Part shown: positions 25,601 through 35,100 of the stretch, one piece after another
How positions within the stretch are numbered: the first letter of the stretch is position 1
Layout of the letters: each line of letters begins with the position of its first letter
DNA from: Apostichopus japonicus
Taxonomy: Eukaryota > Echinodermata > Holothuroidea > Aspidochirotida > Stichopodidae
Direction: 5' to 3'
Assembly (NCBI RefSeq): GCF_037975245.1
Contig: NC_092570.1
Location: forward strand, 453,501 to 513,500
DNA: 60,000 nt
The notes under the pieces: generated by a model
Told to the model about the DNA's origin: nothing
Databases searched by the model: none
Seen by the model: the letters and a program-made list of their open reading frames with translations, nothing else
Position numbers and translations under genes: made by a program

Positions 25601-25920
25601 TTCCACGCGGTTCATAGAAACTTTCACCGATATATATTCCTGTACACCACTGTAAAATCCATTCCTAGAATGTACCTTTCCGCCATAGGTTTCGAAACCT
25701 AGGGCGAAAAGGTATGGCGGTAAGCACTAGGTCCATCTAGGATAGGCCTTGGCTATGTAACTTCATACTTGTTACTGTTAGGCTTCATACTTGTTAGGCT
25801 TCTCAGCATTCACAGCAGCCTTGCTATATCTTACGAACAAAATTCTCTCTAAAGTGCTACTAGCCTACGTAACTTACCGCAAAGAAGGGTAAAAAATAGA
25901 CAAGCTAGAACAGACTTCAT
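4428..25920 (-). CDS. LAMP-family lysosomal membrane glycoprotein, 5' part of gene (six coding exons; 3' end outside window)
   Basis: Six exons joined in the order 25878-25920, 17274-17386, 14587-14803, 12452-12634, 11243-11508, 4428-4614 give one open frame of 336 codons plus one base. All junctions are GT-AG and phases agree (1, 0, 1, 1, 0, 1). Seen: signal peptide (MKSVLACLFFTLLC, residues 1-14); a first LAMP domain, about 20-189, with motifs typical of the family (YTNGEFTI, GKSYMC, FSNMQLQPF, KFSEAVHC); a Thr/Pro-rich mucin-like hinge, about 194-243, ending in TPPPPTPDP; and the start of a second domain (FSNGENVCILENLNAAF) with C257 and C292. About ten N-X-S/T sequons fit a heavily glycosylated lumenal protein. 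Family knowledge: LAMPs coat the lysosomal membrane and end in one transmembrane helix and a short tyrosine-based sorting tail. Those parts are not in the window, so the call is of a LAMP relative, not a particular paralogue. Confidence 0.85.
5074..7132. repeat. Tandem minisatellite, 63 bp period with a 126 bp higher-order pattern
   Basis: About 32 copies of a 63 bp unit containing ctgtcaatgcagtaacacac, acaattaagtcattg and tacatgatagacagaccatg. Over 5150-6000 neighbouring units often alternate between cattgCtac and cattgTtac, so the effective repeat is often a 126 bp pair. Shortened units lacking roughly 20 bp occur near 6140, 6495, 6600 and 6705. The array is intronic in the LAMP-like gene. 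Confidence 0.95.
7133..8789. other. Intronic stretch with a possible degraded retroelement gag fragment
   Basis: One plus-strand frame near 8010-8130 reads WDEHKLCPMCGF in a context broken by stops. The D-x-H-x2-C-x2-C pattern resembles the zinc knuckle of DIRS-type gag proteins, but the frame is interrupted several times. No reverse transcriptase was recognised. The rest has no assigned content. Confidence 0.25.
8790..11185. repeat. Tandem minisatellite, 29 bp period
   Basis: About 80 copies of a 29 bp unit, tgggtttgtgtctcctttag followed by gatgatggt, with many point variants and a few shortened units. The plus strand is strongly G+T-rich. The right edge is within about 60 bp of the LAMP-like exon 5 donor at 11242. 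The period is not a multiple of three, yet open frames of about 130 codons run through it; these are artefacts. Confidence 0.95.
11243..11508 (-). CDS. LAMP-like gene, coding exon 5 (hinge and start of domain 2)
   Basis: Acceptor gctgtttcag, donor gtttgtat. It encodes residues 186-274. It closes domain 1 (AVHC, C189), then runs through a Ser/Thr/Pro-rich linker of about 50 residues likely to be O-glycosylated, and opens domain 2 with HFSFSNGENVCILENLNAAF (C257). The 29 bp minisatellite begins only about 60 bp beyond its donor. Confidence 0.9.
11509..12451. other. Intron 4 of the LAMP-like gene
   Basis: I saw no exon, repeat array or transposon end. It contains a pyrimidine-rich stretch and a poly-G tract near 12,300. 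Confidence 0.5.
12452..12634 (-). CDS. LAMP-like gene, coding exon 4
   Basis: Acceptor ttgtgctag, donor gtatattt. It encodes residues 125-185, the C-terminal half of LAMP domain 1. GTTLGKSYMCNS and LTFSNMQLQPFKVE are the most recognisable LAMP signatures in the gene. C146 starts the second disulfide of the domain; its partner C189 lies at the start of exon 5. Confidence 0.9.
12800..13420. repeat. Two adjacent copies of a dispersed repeat plus a CA microsatellite
   Basis: Segments near 12,960-13,110 and 13,245-13,385 match each other: tttgaccctgtgacct, then gagatgagcaccaaa or close variants, then accaagtatgactt. They belong to the same family as 1920-2040 and 3765-3960. A short (CA)n run follows at about 13,397-13,414. 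Confidence 0.6.
14587..14803 (-). CDS. LAMP-like gene, coding exon 3
   Basis: Acceptor cactttgaag, donor gtaggttt. It encodes residues 53-124, the middle of LAMP domain 1, with LSFTFGELFVNNITQKF and FEMTSIEIQLTF. There is no cysteine in this exon, although most LAMP domains have the partner of the first disulfide here. It ends in phase 1. Confidence 0.85.
14887..15264. mobile_element. Short MITE, copy 1
   Basis: This is about 380 bp, also present at 53041-53403. The left half is a near-perfect inverted repeat: gtgcaaatatttca near 14,918 pairs with its complement near 15,012, around a centre close to 14,972. The right half runs to ttaggtgttgtataa. It lies upstream of LAMP-like exon 3 in intron 2. 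No coding capacity. Confidence 0.7.
15558..17100. mobile_element. hAT-like DNA transposon with 8 bp target duplication
   Basis: The ends are TAGGGCTGTG (left) and CACAGCACTA (right), near-inverted copies. The flanks are ACTGTTAG at 15550-15557 and ACTGTAAG at 17101-17108, an 8 bp duplication with one mismatch, as expected for hAT. Just inside both ends are clusters of the palindromic word CGTTTAAACG. The body is 1,543 bp and somewhat CpG-rich. No recognisable transposase was seen. It lies in intron 2 of the LAMP-like gene. Confidence 0.75.
16604..16984 (-). other. 126-codon open frame inside the hAT-like element
   Basis: The frame starts with a hydrophobic MAKIVYPFLCLFCLL stretch like a signal peptide, has a PPPP run, and then mixed sequence with no domain I recognise. 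It is longer than its surroundings would predict, but it may be chance or a captured host fragment. I do not call it a gene. Confidence 0.2.
17274..17386 (-). CDS. LAMP-like gene, coding exon 2
   Basis: Acceptor ttcctgcag, donor gtgagttg. It encodes residues 15-52, including AIFSYTNGEFTILENLDLKM, the opening beta strands of LAMP domain 1. The family normally has a Cys just after the Asn-Gly motif; here the position is Phe/Thr. It ends in an N-K-T glycosylation sequon at phase 0. Confidence 0.85.
17387..20085. other. Intron 1 of the LAMP-like gene, 3' part
   Basis: No exon was recognised. It contains many short 'ctgtac' and 'acagta' runs, a poly-A stretch near 18,120 and a 44 bp tandem triplication at 19708-19840. 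Confidence 0.45.
19708..19840. repeat. Three tandem copies of a 44 bp unit
   Basis: The unit contains agagtgtcaagtcagataac and cttaatgatgaaaacaaa. The three copies are nearly identical, so the duplication is recent. Confidence 0.9.
20086..21610. mobile_element. hAT-like element, family A (intact copy)
   Basis: The left terminus is CAGTAATGTTATTAG (20086-20100). The right terminus is a decayed inverted copy ending taacaatgctg at 21610. AATAT immediately flanks both ends, a 5 bp target duplication of the kind used by some hAT groups. Clusters of GGACGCAA and its complement TTGCGTCC lie just inside both ends (about 20,115-20,165 and 21,508-21,585). The 1.5 kb body has no transposase. A second, inverted copy of most of it lies at about 23,388-24,780. 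Confidence 0.65.
21611..22973. other. Intronic spacer between transposon copies
   Basis: No exon, tandem repeat or transposon end was recognised in this part of intron 1 of the LAMP-like gene. Confidence 0.4.
22974..25113. mobile_element. hAT-like element, family B, carrying a truncated inverted family A copy
   Basis: Perfect 15 bp terminal inverted repeats, CAGTGTGTAAATTTA at 22974-22988 and its complement at 25099-25113. CATCC directly flanks both ends (22969-22973 and 25114-25118). Just inside each end is a cluster of GGACAACCA or GGACGACCA words in both orientations (about 22,990-23,085 and 25,022-25,090). The interior 23,388-24,780 is the inverse of the family A element at 20086-21505, with an intact A terminus at 24766-24780 and the other end missing. 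No transposase was seen. Confidence 0.7.
25878..25920 (-). CDS. LAMP-like gene, coding exon 1 (signal peptide)
   Basis: The ATG is at 25920-25918. Fourteen codons read MKSVLACLFFTLLC, a basic residue followed by a hydrophobic core. The exon then ends with G at donor G|gtaagtt. It leaves phase 1, which exon 2 completes to Gly. The short exon with a strong donor and signal-peptide content supports this start; the transcription start is not determined. Confidence 0.75.
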
Positions 25921-28900
25921 TATGGATTCTTCGTCTTCTTCAGGAAAATGGAAGCACGTTAGAATTTAAAGATTTGTGAAACCGCGGAAGTTCTTCTCTG
26001 TACGTTCGAACGTATAAATGTATTCACATTGAATTGAAGGTATCTGCTGTATGACGAAATTTGTGAGGTAATCCGTATAGCCTACACAAATTGAGCACGT
26101 TAGGTTTGCATAGGGAAGTGCTATCAGTATCAGATGATGAACACGGGATACTGGGGAAAACGCAACTAAAATACGTAATAAGCATGTGACATGCAGCTTG
26201 CAATATCTTGTGCAATACGGTAGAGCAGCAACAGACAAACCCTAATACTAAATAGATTATGGAACGCCGATAGGTGTAACTATTCATTTGCAACTATTCT
26301 TTTGTTGTTTTCACATTCTTTTCGAGCAACGCGCCGTTCAAATTCAGACGTTTGATGAAATTCAGTCATTCGGCTAAATTCAAGCTGTTCGATTTCATTG
26401 GTCGTTTAACATTCATGCCATGTCATTTGTTTCTTCCTTGTTGAAACAAAATTTAATCTTCAGTTTAAATTGGCACAAATATTACTTCTTGTAAAAAAAA
26501 ATAATATAGTTATTGGTGTCGATCGTTGTGCCATTGCATCTTCTGTTGTTGTGCTGAGAAGTTCGTGTGGAGTTATTTCGTTTAGGCGTATATAAATGGT
26601 CTCTAGTATCCACCAACATAGGACGTTTCTTCTGAAGTACTAAACACATTTACAGATATAGGCTGATACCATAAATGATATTTATTTTACATTATCATCT
26701 GACGAGGATCTTTTTTTTCTCTTGCAGTTTCATAGTAACAGAGTAAGAGAGTTCACCTTGTAAATTCATTTGGATGAAGAAGAGTGGAAGGTAACTTTTC
26801 TATTATGGAGTGTACGTAAGGCTTTACCACAACGAGAGCGTCAATGTACAATACACAGTTGACCATTGTCTTTTTTCCATATATGGATGTACAAACAAAA
26901 CATTTACACCGTCTGATCATAAAACGTCGATTTCTGGGCAGTGGCGTAATCAGTGCGGGGGGGGGGGGGGGTATGGGCCCTCTCAGTTTTTTCCACACTA
27001 CTACGATGGGGGAAATATGGCACATCATTGCCAACCATGCATGCCAAACAACCTTATCAACTTAATCGTCAACTTAGTCGACACGTGTAATGTGGCAAAT
27101 TTATAAGGCACCACTCACCCCTATACCTGGTATATCCTACGACCTACTAGTGAGCATAGCTTCGATGCAGTTCCCGGAGCCTCATTCATCCGGCTGATCT
27201 ACTATTTTTACCACATGATAAAGTAAGGGAAAATATCAGTATGCACTGCGCTAGTACTGTTGTCGTACAAAACGGAGATGCAGTTGGTAATTACAGAGCA
27301 CATTATATATTGTTGAAAGGTTCAACATGACATAGGCAGAATATTTGTATTCACATCAATTATTATGCTTGAAATACGCAAAGATAGTAACCGATACACA
27401 ACCGTGGTCTTCTTTGGTTGCAGAATTAAACAGTGAAGAAATCAGATTAATATGAAATATAAATGGTGTCATTCTAAGAAAACTGTGATGTCCGGGCACG
27501 GAGCTGGAAAGCCGACTAAATTTGACGAAGACGTACAATACGAAAGTCCGTAATGACTCACACTGACAAAAGTCCGTAGTAAAGTAACAATACAACTTGT
27601 ATTGCAAAGAGATATTTACACCGTCCGTTCGTCACAAAAAAAACACGAAAAACAAGGAAACAAAACAAATGTTAGTATGATTGATTCTTAAAGATATCGA
27701 CACACACGAAAATACTCAAAATCTATCAGCGTAGGTCGTAAATGGTAGACTTTACGAACTCGTAAATACCATGTTGGCCTGTAGGTCTTCAGCACCCGAC
27801 AACACAAAATAACCTCTTTTTTTATGGAAGGCCAAATAAGCAGCTCTGCCACTACAAAAACTGTTGAACTAATTCCATTTAATTCCACTGCAACATAGTG
27901 GAATAAAGACGAGAGTTTACCCAGTAGTCCAGTTGTAAGATATTTTTATGATTCTCGACAGGCTCCAAAAAAAAAAGAGAGGAAATATCCCTTTTATGTC
28001 GAGGTACAGTCTGACACGCGCAAATCTAAGAGAAATTAACCAATCTGATAAGTTATGTTAAAACTAAACGAATTTACCACCACAACAAGTGTACGTAACA
28101 GGAGCTTCAAGTAATTGTTCCTAATGATACAGAATTACCATCAGAAAAACATAAACATTGAGCAGTATATATGCAATGAAGTTTCTTTTTTTATCTCATC
28201 TACCACAATTGTTACTGTTACACAATTGGTTTCTAGCTGAATCTTCTGAAGCTGTTCCAACACCATATTTTCTGGTAACTACAATTCGCATTTAGCCTAT
28301 TTTTACTATTGGGAGGTTACTATACACCTGGCAAACCCACCCTGCCGGGATATATAAGAAAAAAATGCGCACTGCCCATCTCCAGAGCCGTATATACGGC
28401 TCTGCATGGTCAGAGTGAAAGACTTGTTCGAGCCGTAAAGACACGGCTCCTGCAAGTAAATTCAAACTCTTTTTTTGGGGTGGGGAGGGGGTGAGGGATG
28501 ATGAAAAAAAGACACTAGAGCAATTTAAACTTACAAATGATATTCAAGACAAGCAGTACAAAAAATTGGAAGCTTTGAGAGAAAAAGGAGCTCCTTGGGA
28601 AAAATAATGGGAGGTTTCCCCAAACCTGGCAAACCCAGCCTGCCGGGTTGTACCCTTATGCTAATAAAAAAAAGTAAACATAAAAAATAGTTCCCGGTGA
28701 CTGGACTGTTCCCCAGAGGAGGACAATTTCAATCGGGTTTAATCATAAGTCCTCTAGCTACTGGTTATACCTTAGTAAGCCCCCTCCCTCTGCCAGGGCT
28801 GAAGCCTCCTCCCAATCTAAAGTATCTAGGGAACTTTTAAAAATATTATTAGCGTATATTTTCTGGACTAAGTATTTAATAAAGAGGTTGTGGCTTAGGG

Positions 28901-29138
28901 ATCAAGAAGAGGTTTTTTTAAGGATTTTTTATTTGAAATAATTAGCTGTTCAAAAAGTATACGGCTCTGACCATCTCTAGAGTTCCTTCCTAGTTCTCTA
29001 TAATAAAGTAACTCTTCCCATCCCAACTATATGCTGCCCCCAATTTGAAAATAGATTATTACCGGTGCCGGTGAAGTACAGTATTTTTGAAATTGATTGC
29101 GAAGTGCGACTAATCGGAAAGCGATCGACTATACAAAA
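25921..29138. promoter_or_regulatory. Intergenic region between head-to-head genes; presumed to hold both promoters
   Basis: The LAMP-like ATG (minus) and the RanBP2 ATG (plus) face away from each other across 3.2 kb. I see no clear TATA box or conserved element. Contents include a poly-G tract at about 26,957, two copies of a tggcaaaccca...ctgccggg motif (28,330 and 28,625) and a 22 bp perfect palindrome at 28383-28404. Open frames here are short and unlike known proteins. Confidence 0.4.
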
Positions 29139-29159
29139 ATGTCTGCCCAAAAGAATGAG
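29139..29159 (+). CDS. RANBP2: RanBP2 exon 1 (start codon)
   Basis: ATG at 29139 preceded by aaaa, then MSAQKNE and donor GAG|gtaaga, phase 0. It joins exon 2 in frame and gives an N terminus about 20 residues shorter than in vertebrates. It was chosen because it is an ATG with a strong donor in frame upstream of the TPR exon. An additional 5' exon cannot be excluded. Confidence 0.6.
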
Positions 29160-32100
29160 GTAAGAAGTAAGATGCTATAGAAAAGTCAACGTTAACCCTG
29201 TATATAAATTCAGTTCTTGATACACATTCCACATGTCCTATTGCGCAGTATTTGTATGCAACGGAAATTAATATGCATGACTGACAAGTGCCACAGTTTT
29301 ACAGCCTAACATTATCTTTACCGCTTTAATTTGCTTAGGCCTAGTACTACCACTCAGTAGTACTGTAGTTGGCCAGGGTTCGCGTTGGCCAGTGATGTTC
29401 AAATCAGTAACGTAGCCTAGTCCTAACTTAAGCCTTTAAGGAGTAATGTGGCCCTCAACCCGGCTGGGAGTATGTATCATTTATGAATGATCCTCTTGAT
29501 TAACAGATAGGCTAGGAAATTCAAGCAAGGCTACAGTGTGTGGATAGATTTCGTGAAGTTAAAGTAGGCTAGCCTATGCCTAAACTAAAATAAATTGTCC
29601 AAAATTAACGTAGGCTAGCCTAGGCCTAACAAGTACTGTAGCAACTAACTGTTACTGTTACTTGCTAGGCCTAGGTTTAAGATTTGCATCCACCACCCGC
29701 ATGCTCCAAATACTCCTGCCTCCAATTTTCATTATTTACAACACCGAAAAAAAGGCACTGCATCACAGACCTAGGCTAGTATCTACTTGCACTGTTGCAG
29801 AGGCAAGTCTCCAGAACAGATTTACTTCAGCTTAATGCTTCACCCAACAGCAATTCCAATTCTTCCACATCTTCATCAGTCGGCTAGCAGTAATTACCAA
29901 GGGCTATAGACTCACAGTTGACAATGATGTGCAATGTTAAAAAAAAATGTAAATTTTCTTGTATCCTTTCAATAAATACTTAGGAAATGTGTTTCTAAGA
30001 AACCTTAAACTCTACCGCAGTACATCATCAGCAGTCATTGTTGTAATTAACTGCCAAGCCAGCTTTCACTAATCATCCAAATAAAGTGACATATTGATGT
30101 GATGCAGATGTAAAGACAGGTTAATAAAATTTCTAAATGTTATTAATTAGCATTTATCTTGACCCAAAACATTCACTTGCATTTTTGAGGGAGGGGGGGG
30201 GGTAAGGATAAAGAATGAAGTTATTCTCTTGGCAAGCAGATAAAAATGAGGGCAGTTAAAATTATTGCTTATTCATCGAGCTGCCAAAAGAATAACATCA
30301 TACATTAAGTTGTTTGCCTAGTGGCAGCCTTCTTCATAATAACCCTTGCTAATCCTTAAATTATTTAATTCATTTAAAAAAAAACAGAGATTATTTGGAA
30401 GAAATGGGAATTCAGTAAAGAGGTGTAAAGAAATCACATGGATGTTTATCCCTCACTGATTTTTCTCCTCAGGCCCAAGGATATTCTCTGGCATTGTCGT
30501 GCCTGAATCGAAGAGATTATTCCAAAGGCATTCAGTATGCCCTACAACATTCAAGCATCAGACCTAGGGATGTAAGAGTTCATGAGCTGCTTGCCCAACT
30601 ATATGAAGGCAAGAAAGATTGGAAGAAAGCGATTGAAAGTTACAAGATGGCGATACAAATGGATCCACAGAAGTCCAAATTAGGATTGAAAGGTATTAAA
30701 CATCATGTAGCAAGCAAAAAAAAAAACTCACAGATACTGCTGCATGTAGATACTAGTGTATGACCGAAAATCGCTTAAATAATCGGCTGTTCGGATTCAA
30801 GACAAAAATATCCATCAAGGTTGGGCTGCAGACAAATTGTAGTAACACCAAATTCAGATTGCATTGTATAACTAAATATCCCTAAGAGGCAAATTGATCA
30901 GTTTTGGTATCACCCTCCTTGGAGTCACTGAATTACAACAAAAACAGTGGTAGGCCTGTGATTCTTCCCAATGGGATATTAGCTTGTCTAAAGGTGAAGT
31001 TCTATTCACCAAACCTACACATTTTTCCTACAATGTACAACATACAGTATTGATCATTTTTACAGTATTGGTCAATTTACTGTTTGGAAAACCAAAAAGT
31101 AAGACTGGGATGTCCGAGGGACAACCAGAACAAAATCTTTAACAATTTGCTCTGATAGGCAGTAAGATGTCATCAAGGCACATTCCATTGTGTACAATAT
31201 AAAGAGAATTTGTTTAGAGAAAGAGACATTTGCATCTCCATTAGCATGATAAAGTCACTGGCTCTGCTATTGCCAAGTAACAGATAAATTCATGAAATGT
31301 CCATAAAATGCTCAACTTGACCAAGCTCTGCAATAACAATGCTCTCTGGATGTGTGGTTATTGCCTGATAGTGCAGACAATTGAAAGTAAAGTTTGAAAG
31401 CAAGCATCATTGAGGACAGGGTCATCTCTTTCATAACTATTCTTTGCATTTACTTCTCTACCAGTCACAAGCCGTAATAACTTAATGTATAATTGGCAGT
31501 GATGAAGGATCACGCCCAGTCTTTCTTAAACTGTCAACTGGTATCTGCTGTTCTGTGGGATGACAGAGATCATACCTAACAGTAGGCATTTGACATTACA
31601 TATAGTTACTGTAATGTAATAATAGTCAATGGAATGAAACCAATTGCTTTTATACACTATGTGCATTATAAGTGGCTAAAAGGATTGGCTTCAGCATACT
31701 TTATCACTATTTCATATATTTGTTCCTTCCTTAAGTGGTGGCCCTCTACTGTCAATTACCAGATGAAATTGAGAGGCTGAGACACTGGACCAGTCAGGTG
31801 TCAAAGAAATACAAAGATGACCCCATCATTCATCGAGCATGGGTAAAACCTATTTCATTTTCCAATCGTACTGAACAGATAGATGTATTATCAGAAGGAA
31901 TGCTGTAAATTTTATGCAATTACTGTAGGTGAACCAATCGTTCCTTACAGCAGGGAAATTTAGGGCAAATGAACACAAAATGTCCTTTCTCTATAAACAG
32001 CCATAGCTAGAGTTGTCAAAGTGGGTTTTTAAGTAAACATGTGGAATATGGTCTTCTTTTTTACAATGTCATGTGACTCTCATTCATTAGCAACAATTAT

Positions 32101-35100
32101 GATAGGAATGGTTGCTAGCAGAGCTGACTTGCTAACTCAAACTTGGTAAAAGAAAATGTCCTCTATTTATACATCTCTGAGTTTATGTTCCACACAGGAA
32201 GATTTGATTCTGGATATTGAAAATGTTTGTGATAAACATTCTAGACTTTAAATTCCTTACCAGTGAATGAAATGGTTGATTCTCACATGGGAAGACTACA
32301 AATTAGAGCTGGAAACCTTTTGGTTCTCACATAATTCTTGGGCAAGTTAAACTGAATTTTGACCAAAATTGTATGGCAAGGAATCAAAAGCCAACTTGCT
32401 TTCTGTATTTTTTTCCATTTATGTATTTATATGAAGCAAATAGAGTACTTTAGTAAATATCATGAATATGAGATCCTTACAAGTCTTTGCAGGTGATAAA
32501 CTTAGCCAATATTAACATATTTTGTCATTGATTACATAGGTTGCCACAGTCCTATCATCTGTTTTTCTATTTATTTGTTTGACCTTCACAGGAAAGCATA
32601 TACAAAGGCAGTAAACAGTTTGACCAGTATGCAGCCTACATAAGGAAACAGTTGGTGAGTTCAGGCATAGATTTTCACAATTTTGAACCACTTTCTATAA
32701 AATGCAAGAACCTAGAAACTCTACAGAATAAAATTATAAATAATATTGTAAAATCTTGACATAATGTAGAGCAACAAAAATACAATAACAGTGACTTGAA
32801 GCTTTCAAAAGTGATATGAAAGATACTGTACACTTGATGAGGCATAGTACACTTGAAAATCATAATGTAGGCTTGGAAGCTGTATTTAGACTCAAAGACA
32901 CTTACTGTACTTGTACCTTGCCCTGTACTTGAATTAATTTTTACCGCTCAAATTAGTGCCTTTGCTGAAATAGTTTTGTAACATTGCACTGGTCTACGCA
33001 ACTTATGACTTACTTATGACATGACATTGTTTTGTTTTGTCTTTCATTTGTAGCAAACTGATCCAAACAACTCCCTCTTCCACATAAAACTACTGGAATG
33101 CCACAGTTTACAGAGGAATTGGCCACAAGCTGTTGAGCAAGTTGACTGCATGTTGGATCTGCTACATAGCAATGAAGAGGCCTTGCAACAGATTATCAAC
33201 ACATGTGAGGTAAAGTACAAAACTCCCTTAAGATGAGATAAAGACTTCACAGATACTACATTTAAGAGACAATTATTTACAGAACCATCAACTATTGAAA
33301 GCTGATTATTCACTTTCAATTTGAGCCAATATAGAAAAAAGGATATAAACAAAATATAGAGGTTGTTATTTTTGTGTTGTTTGTGTGTGATTGTAATCTA
33401 TTGATTTGGTCATCCTAGTAAACAAATGTATGGTATATCCTTAGTTATCATAGGTGTAAAAACAACTGTGTAAAACATGGCATGCAGTCTGGTATGTCCA
33501 CAAAGATTTCACCTATGTAATGGGTAATTTGCATATAAAATACTGGGCTGAATGTTGATTATTATCATCATATATAACTCTGCCATGCTTGTTTTAGGCG
33601 TTTCCCTTCTGTACTTCCATTTTTGACCTTTGGTCTATTCCTCGCCTCCATACAGACTCATCTGAAACTTTCATTGTCTGGGAATGATCCTGTCCATCAT
33701 GTCAGGGCTTCAGTCAACCTCCTTGCCAGTTTGTGTTACATTACTCAGGTTGTGTTAGCCAGTAACAATAAAACATCATCACAGTGTATGGATATTCTAA
33801 GCAGGTAAGAGCATACTTTACACACAAGAACCCTGTCCCCTCTATACCTCCTCCCTGTCCTGTCTATGTCTTCCTGATATCATTCACGGTATTGTTTTGG
33901 ATGTGTTGTGTATTGGAATGTATTGATAAAGTTTAAGGATACAGGGATGTAAGTCTTCCGTATTTTTACGGAAATCCGTTTTTTTTTTTTTAATTCCAAT
34001 AAAGTTCCGTACGAATATCAAAGACCCAACGCGGCAAAATGCCTGGCCCGTTGCAGCAAGCTAACTTCAAATTTTCACTCATCAATCAACCAAAGTACAA
34101 TTCACACGTCGCATTGCACTGTACAACATTGTGCCATGTGAACATCGTTGCGTACGTACGAACTTCAACTAGCCATAGCTCATTTCTGTCGTTGAAAAAC
34201 CTTTCCTCATTCACGTTGATTGAACTGCTAGTTAATATCTTCGTAACTGCTGGTGCTGGATATAAGTTTCGGAATTAACGCTTGTGATATTTGTGAGCGG
34301 CGGAAATCTAAGGGATACGCATATGAAAGTCGATATTTGTGATCGCATTCGAATGTGAGACTGTTTTCTTATTCCGGAGTTCGCTGCGACGTATTCGTAA
34401 CTTTGAGCTAGCCTAACATAACGATAGTGTGTAAGTAGTAAGAACTGGTTGTAGGATGTGTTAGCGCTAATACTTCTGAGCTAGCCTAACATAACGATAG
34501 TGTGTAAGTAGTCAGAGCAGTAGGAGTAGGATGTGTTAGGACGGCATTCACCCGGGGTCTCCGAATAGTTTTCCGGTTTTTTTTTTTGGCTGCACTTACA
34601 TCCCTGAGGATACTGTCACTGAGTAGGTAATGTCACTGACCAGACAAATATCCATCTGATCTGACCATGAATTGACCAGACAAATATCCATCTGATCTGA
34701 CCATGAATGAACATCTGTGCAAGGCAAAGATTATAAACTCTTTCATTTCAGCACAATTCATAGGATGCATCAATAATGGAAATCAATGGCCATGTTTTTG
34801 CTTTGGTATATTATTTTGCAAGGTCCTTGTAAAGCTAATAGCTAATACTAACACCCCCACCCTCCCTTCTCTCCTTCTGACTCTCCCTTCCCAACTTCTA
34901 GTTGCAATTTAGATATTATATGAAACCAAATTCTGTTTTCATTTTCTTGTAAGGTTGGGACAAAGGTGTACAGAACTGGAACCATATCTGAACAAGCTAG
35001 ATGGAGTTTTGAACTTGCCATGCCAGAACCTGTACATGTCCGAGTTCAGAGGACAATTCTACTACCTTGTGGGGACATACCTGCTGCAGCTAGGATTAGC

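Noticed and set aside
34039-34278. 79-codon frame in the family C element
   Set aside because: It lies wholly in a 665 bp MITE, with no similarity to transposase and no splice context.
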